Source: Bugula neritina (taxonomy: Eukaryota; Bryozoa; Gymnolaemata; Cheilostomatida; Bugulidae). From it: DNA of 64,000 bases. How positions within the stretch are numbered: position 1 is the first letter of the stretch; each line of letters opens with the position of its first letter. The notes below the pieces were generated by a model. It did not search any database, had not been told where the DNA came from, and saw nothing but the letters and a program-made list of their open reading frames with translations. Shown here in pieces: positions 61,001-64,000 of this stretch. The stretch lies in NCBI GenBank assembly GCA_964035545.1, contig OZ037767.1, positions 2,612,680-2,676,679 on the forward strand. The letters are read 5' to 3'. A program made the translations under genes and the position numbers.

Positions 61001-63370
61001 GAGACAGATAGCCTGTAACTACTAAATCTAAACACAAACCTTAAAAATGTGATACAAATACTGAGAAAGCAAACAACAAAGAGAAGTGTATATTTTCACC
61101 TCGTGGAGCAGCTCCTGGCACTGTGCCGGATGTATTGAGAGTTCCGTCAGCCGACGTGGTCTCTGTAGCTCCCTCGGCACCATCTTTCTTCAGATCTGTA
61201 ACGCTGATTGTAGAAGTATTCTCTTCCTCGACAGTTGCTCCTTCGGCGGCAGCAGCAGCTTCAGCAGCGGCTGCCACCTCTGCCTTGGCCTCTTCCTCCT
61301 TTAATAGCGCTTCAGCATCACCTAACACACAGTCATATAAACATAACATCCTGAGAATGGAAGCACAACACCCCGAGAGAGCCAGTAATATGTTAACTGT
61401 TAGAGTGTATAACAATTGCTGAAATGCTTTCCCGGAAGGTTATTAGTAGGTCAGGTAGGGTTTAGCACATGCGAGTCATGAATTATTATCAGCTACAGCA
61501 ACTGTAAACTACAAACAAAAAAACTCTATGATACACACTGAAGACTATAAAACTAGAATAATCCGGTTACACACCATGCCCAGTGAGTCTGTAGTGCCGA
61601 GCTAAGTTCTTTGCTCCAATGTATGACTTCTCGCACTGCGAACAAGGAAACTTGAGTCTGGACTTCTTTCTATGACCTTCAAGAAGCAGCACACATGGCA
61701 CAATAAAAGATTCACTGATCTCACAAGTCATCAGGTCACAATATACACAGATGCTCAGTTCAATGCACATTTTACATTTAGCTTTTCAGGATAAAACTGT
61801 AAAAATAGATCTAAGAGTGTATTTACAGCATGTCCTACTATACAGCACATACTTGGAGTATCTATCATAGCACAGACTGCTGTCCAAAGAACAAAAAAGA
61901 CAAGTGATATCTGCAGAAGCATTCTATATGGGAAGACGATTGCAGAAAGAGTATAGATGACTCATGAGAAGACAATTACCATCAGTTGTGCTGCCCTCAT
62001 TTTCACTGTCGTAGATGTCGGAATATCCCCCATCTGAGTCGTCATAATCTTCATACCAGTCCACCCGATGTATCTGCTTGTAGTCCTTCACCATGTGGGT
62101 TGGCGGCTTAGATATACGACCAGCTCTGAAAGGCATAAGCAAAATATGACTTACACAGTATATGCATCAACATTCAACACAGCTTCCTATAACATATTCT
62201 TCTTCTGCTAACCTAGTAATTGGCTTCTCTCTCTTTTTCCTCAGCTTCTCGGTCGGACTGAGCTCCTGACGACCAATGTGGGCCATGTCACCCCCGTCAC
62301 TGTCCGAGTCACCACCCAGAGCCGGCTCGTCAATCTCATCTGGTGACGTCTCTCCTTCATCACTATCGGGTCTAGGTCTCTTTCTAAAATTTATAAATTC
62401 AAAACCTTTAGATTGATATCAAGTCTTTTAAACAAATTCTTCCGCCGCCCACTCCTTAGTAACACAAATGATGAAACTTTAAATTTAAAATTTACAATTT
62501 TTGATTAGCACGAAATGTCTATTTCAAGTATTACATTCAAAAGTCAAAATAATTTAAAAATCCTTTATTTCAAGAATAAATTCTGTTACATTATGGGAAA
62601 CAATTGCAGTACCCTTACCTGGGTCTACCTTTACCTCTGCCATACTTTGCTTGATGATAATCCCTGGCCGTTAGTCCCCCAGAGCTGGAGTTAGAGTTAG
62701 CTCTAGCATGAGGCTGCACTACGCGATACACGATTCTAGTATTAGTCTCTGGGTTATACACCGCAGTCGATTCACCATCTACACATTTCGCTGCAATATT
62801 TTGACGCTGTAACACCTTCACAATTTGTTGTATTTGTTCAGCAGAGAGTTTTTGAGTCGAGGTGTATGTATTTCCTTGCTGAATAATTCGTATAGGGTTT
62901 GTTTTAGAACCGAGCGGCGGAGCTGGAGTAATTGGCTGCTGTACAACTTGTGATAACAACGACTGAGCGGTAACTGTAGGCTGTACTGTGCTGGAATCAA
63001 CTGGTACAGTTGGAGATGAGCCAACCTGACCTCCTGCAATATCCTCATTAGGTATTTCATTGCCAGCTGCGGCATAAAGTTCTGCATCAACATTTTCTAT
63101 ATGTGAAATATCTCCACCCGAAGCTTCAACGAGAGCTTGTCTTAAAATATCCGTAGTTGCTGCCACTGCAGTTTCAACATCAGTGTTTTCAGTTTGCGCT
63201 CCATCATTATGATGAGAAACTTCCATAATTTCAGCATTAGCTTCAATTTGAGAATCAGCATGAGGATTAGTATTACTATTAGAAATTGACTTAGCATTTG
63301 TCTCAGTGAGTGTGACAGTTGTTGTAGTGGAATTATGGACTTTAGGTTTATTCATTTCCCACTGAGTCAT
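58037..63370 (-). CDS. ZNF839: Zinc finger protein ZNF839 homologue
   Basis: 786 residues in 13 exons, transcript order: 63370-62619, 62383-62213, 62125-61980, 61676-61575, 61321-61100, 60856-60731, 60411-60350, 59981-59838, 59548-59447, 59352-59182, 59061-58921, 58574-58451, 58134-58037; all phases close. Order: Gln/Ser/Thr-rich N-terminus with LSAEQIQQIVKVLQRQ, basic GRGKGRPR, an acidic SDSD segment, RAGRISKPPTHMVKDYK, one C2H2 finger CSQCEKSYIGAKNLARH..H, an Ala/Glu-rich stretch, an AT-hook-like RGRPRGRG, a helical block ending near LQELQGKMIEMGRLC, and a C-terminus VHTDDGIMIYES. Human ZNF839 has matching RSGRVSRPPKYKAKDYK, CEKSYIGKGGLARHF and SDGLILS segments in the same order. Its molecular role is essentially unknown; nuclear DNA binding is inferred. 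The acceptor of exon 4 is TTGAAG|GTCATAG, fixed by phase. Confidence 0.9.
59618..59770. repeat. (AGT/AGC)n trinucleotide tract
   Basis: Imperfect AGTAGTAGCAG and GGTAGTAGTACTAG triplets in a ZNF839 intron, similar in composition to the tract at 7978-8216. Confidence 0.85.
59985..60140. repeat. About 42-bp tandem repeat, four copies
   Basis: Units with AAGAGATCTACAAAATAT and TTTATTACCTCTC recur four times in a ZNF839 intron. Confidence 0.85.
60430..60535. repeat. 22-bp tandem repeat, about five copies
   Basis: ACACTGTATACTACATCTC units repeat in a ZNF839 intron close to the acceptor of the exon starting at 60411. Confidence 0.85.
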
Positions 63371-63482
63371 TCTACATTCTCATTTCCTAACGCCCAGCTA
63401 AACCCCACATTGATATTAACTTTTTATTGTTATACGGATTAGAGAGAACTAATGCCATCACAATAGCCCATCTGTTTCCTAC

Positions 63483-64000
63483 TGTCTGTAACATGTACTA
63501 ATTTCGTTACAATTATAATTACATTTTCGCTTTGAAGTCAGTTCCTATACGTCAAACACCCTGATCCTGCAGCTTCTTGGCTCTATCCTTATATGGAAAT
63601 GCAGCCACCCTTGTAAACACAGTAGCCTATCCTGAAGCAGCTGACGTGGACCAACCGGCAGGAAACCTAAGTATTACAGCCACCCTTGTAATACTTCAAC
63701 CTATCCTGAAGCAGCTGACGTGGAGCTAACCGGCAAGAAGTATCTTGCTACACCCAACAGCTATCTGAAGGCACTCCTCTGTAAGACCCAGCTTCAGGTA
63801 GACGTACCAGGAACGAGAGGAGTCATCAACAATCTACAAGGTAATTACCATAAAGTATATGCATATAATACTGTCATAGTAAATCACTAAGGCTTAGCCA
63901 TATTAGTAACAGCTGTACAGTAAGTTGTAGCGGGATACCACAAGTTCCCGTTATAACATTTGGTGGAGGTACCATTTCGGTCCCCCTCTCGTATTGCAAA
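63483..64000 (+). mobile_element. Probable LTR retrotransposon, 5' LTR (runs off window)
   Basis: 63483-63958 starts TGTCTGTAAC and ends GTTATAACA, giving the TG..CA ends with a short inverted repeat expected of an LTR. It is followed by TTTGGTGGAGGTACC, where a tRNA primer-binding site beginning TGG would lie. Two roughly 75-bp direct copies (CAGCCACCCTTGTAA, CCTATCCTGAAGCAGCTGACG) occur at about 63602-63740. No coding sequence of the element is inside the window, so this is provisional. Confidence 0.5.

Overview
This is a 64-kb piece of an animal nuclear genome, AT-rich, with genes split by many small and medium introns that use ordinary GT..AG splice sites. I assembled the coding exons by hand from splice sites, reading-frame phase and remembered family sequences. 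Every multi-exon model below is phase-consistent; only the first exon of CINP is unresolved. Gene content (ARMC9, NUDC, CINP, ZNF839, TMEM179-like, TRMT112, SLC25A34/35, zeta-crystallin, M28B peptidases) is metazoan. The DNA transposon load, degenerate simple-sequence tracts and compact genes suggest an invertebrate, but I cannot name the phylum from sequence alone.

Layout. 1-14639 (+): two tandem glutamate-carboxypeptidase-II-like (M28B) genes, copy A (5' end outside the window) and complete copy B. 15847-18306 (-): zeta-crystallin/quinone oxidoreductase. 18721-20838: a hAT-type DNA transposon carrying a second hAT element, each with its own 8-bp target-site duplication. 20940-22096: 5'-truncated non-LTR retrotransposon with an open reverse-transcriptase tail. 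22357-23754 (+): TRMT112. 24671-27226 (-): mitochondrial carrier of the SLC25A34/35 group. 27227-32198: about 5 kb without a recognisable gene. 32199-45767 (+): ARMC9, 20 coding exons, with a third hAT element in an intron. 46975-51472 (+): TMEM179-like four-pass membrane protein. 54071-55057 (+): NUDC with an uninterrupted coding region. 55582-57508 (+): CINP. 58037-63370 (-): ZNF839. 63483-64000: probable LTR retrotransposon start running off the window.

How the genes relate. Most are unrelated housekeeping neighbours. ARMC9 is a ciliary base/tip protein, NUDC a dynein/LIS1 co-chaperone, CINP a replication/ATR-linked factor, and TRMT112 the activator of several methyltransferases. CINP and ZNF839 are convergent neighbours here and, as I recall, in human 14q32, which suggests very old microsynteny. 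The two M28B genes keep all zinc ligands but differ from human GCPII at residues that bind glutamate; two of their exons are almost identical between copies while the introns and other exons have diverged.

No clear-cut new protein system was found. The most unusual signals are the nested hAT insertions, a seven-copy 43-bp minisatellite made from an ARMC9 exon end plus its 5' splice site, patchy exon homogenisation between the peptidase copies, an ARMC9 exon open in two frames behind two possible acceptors, and a dispersed family of degenerate short-period tracts.
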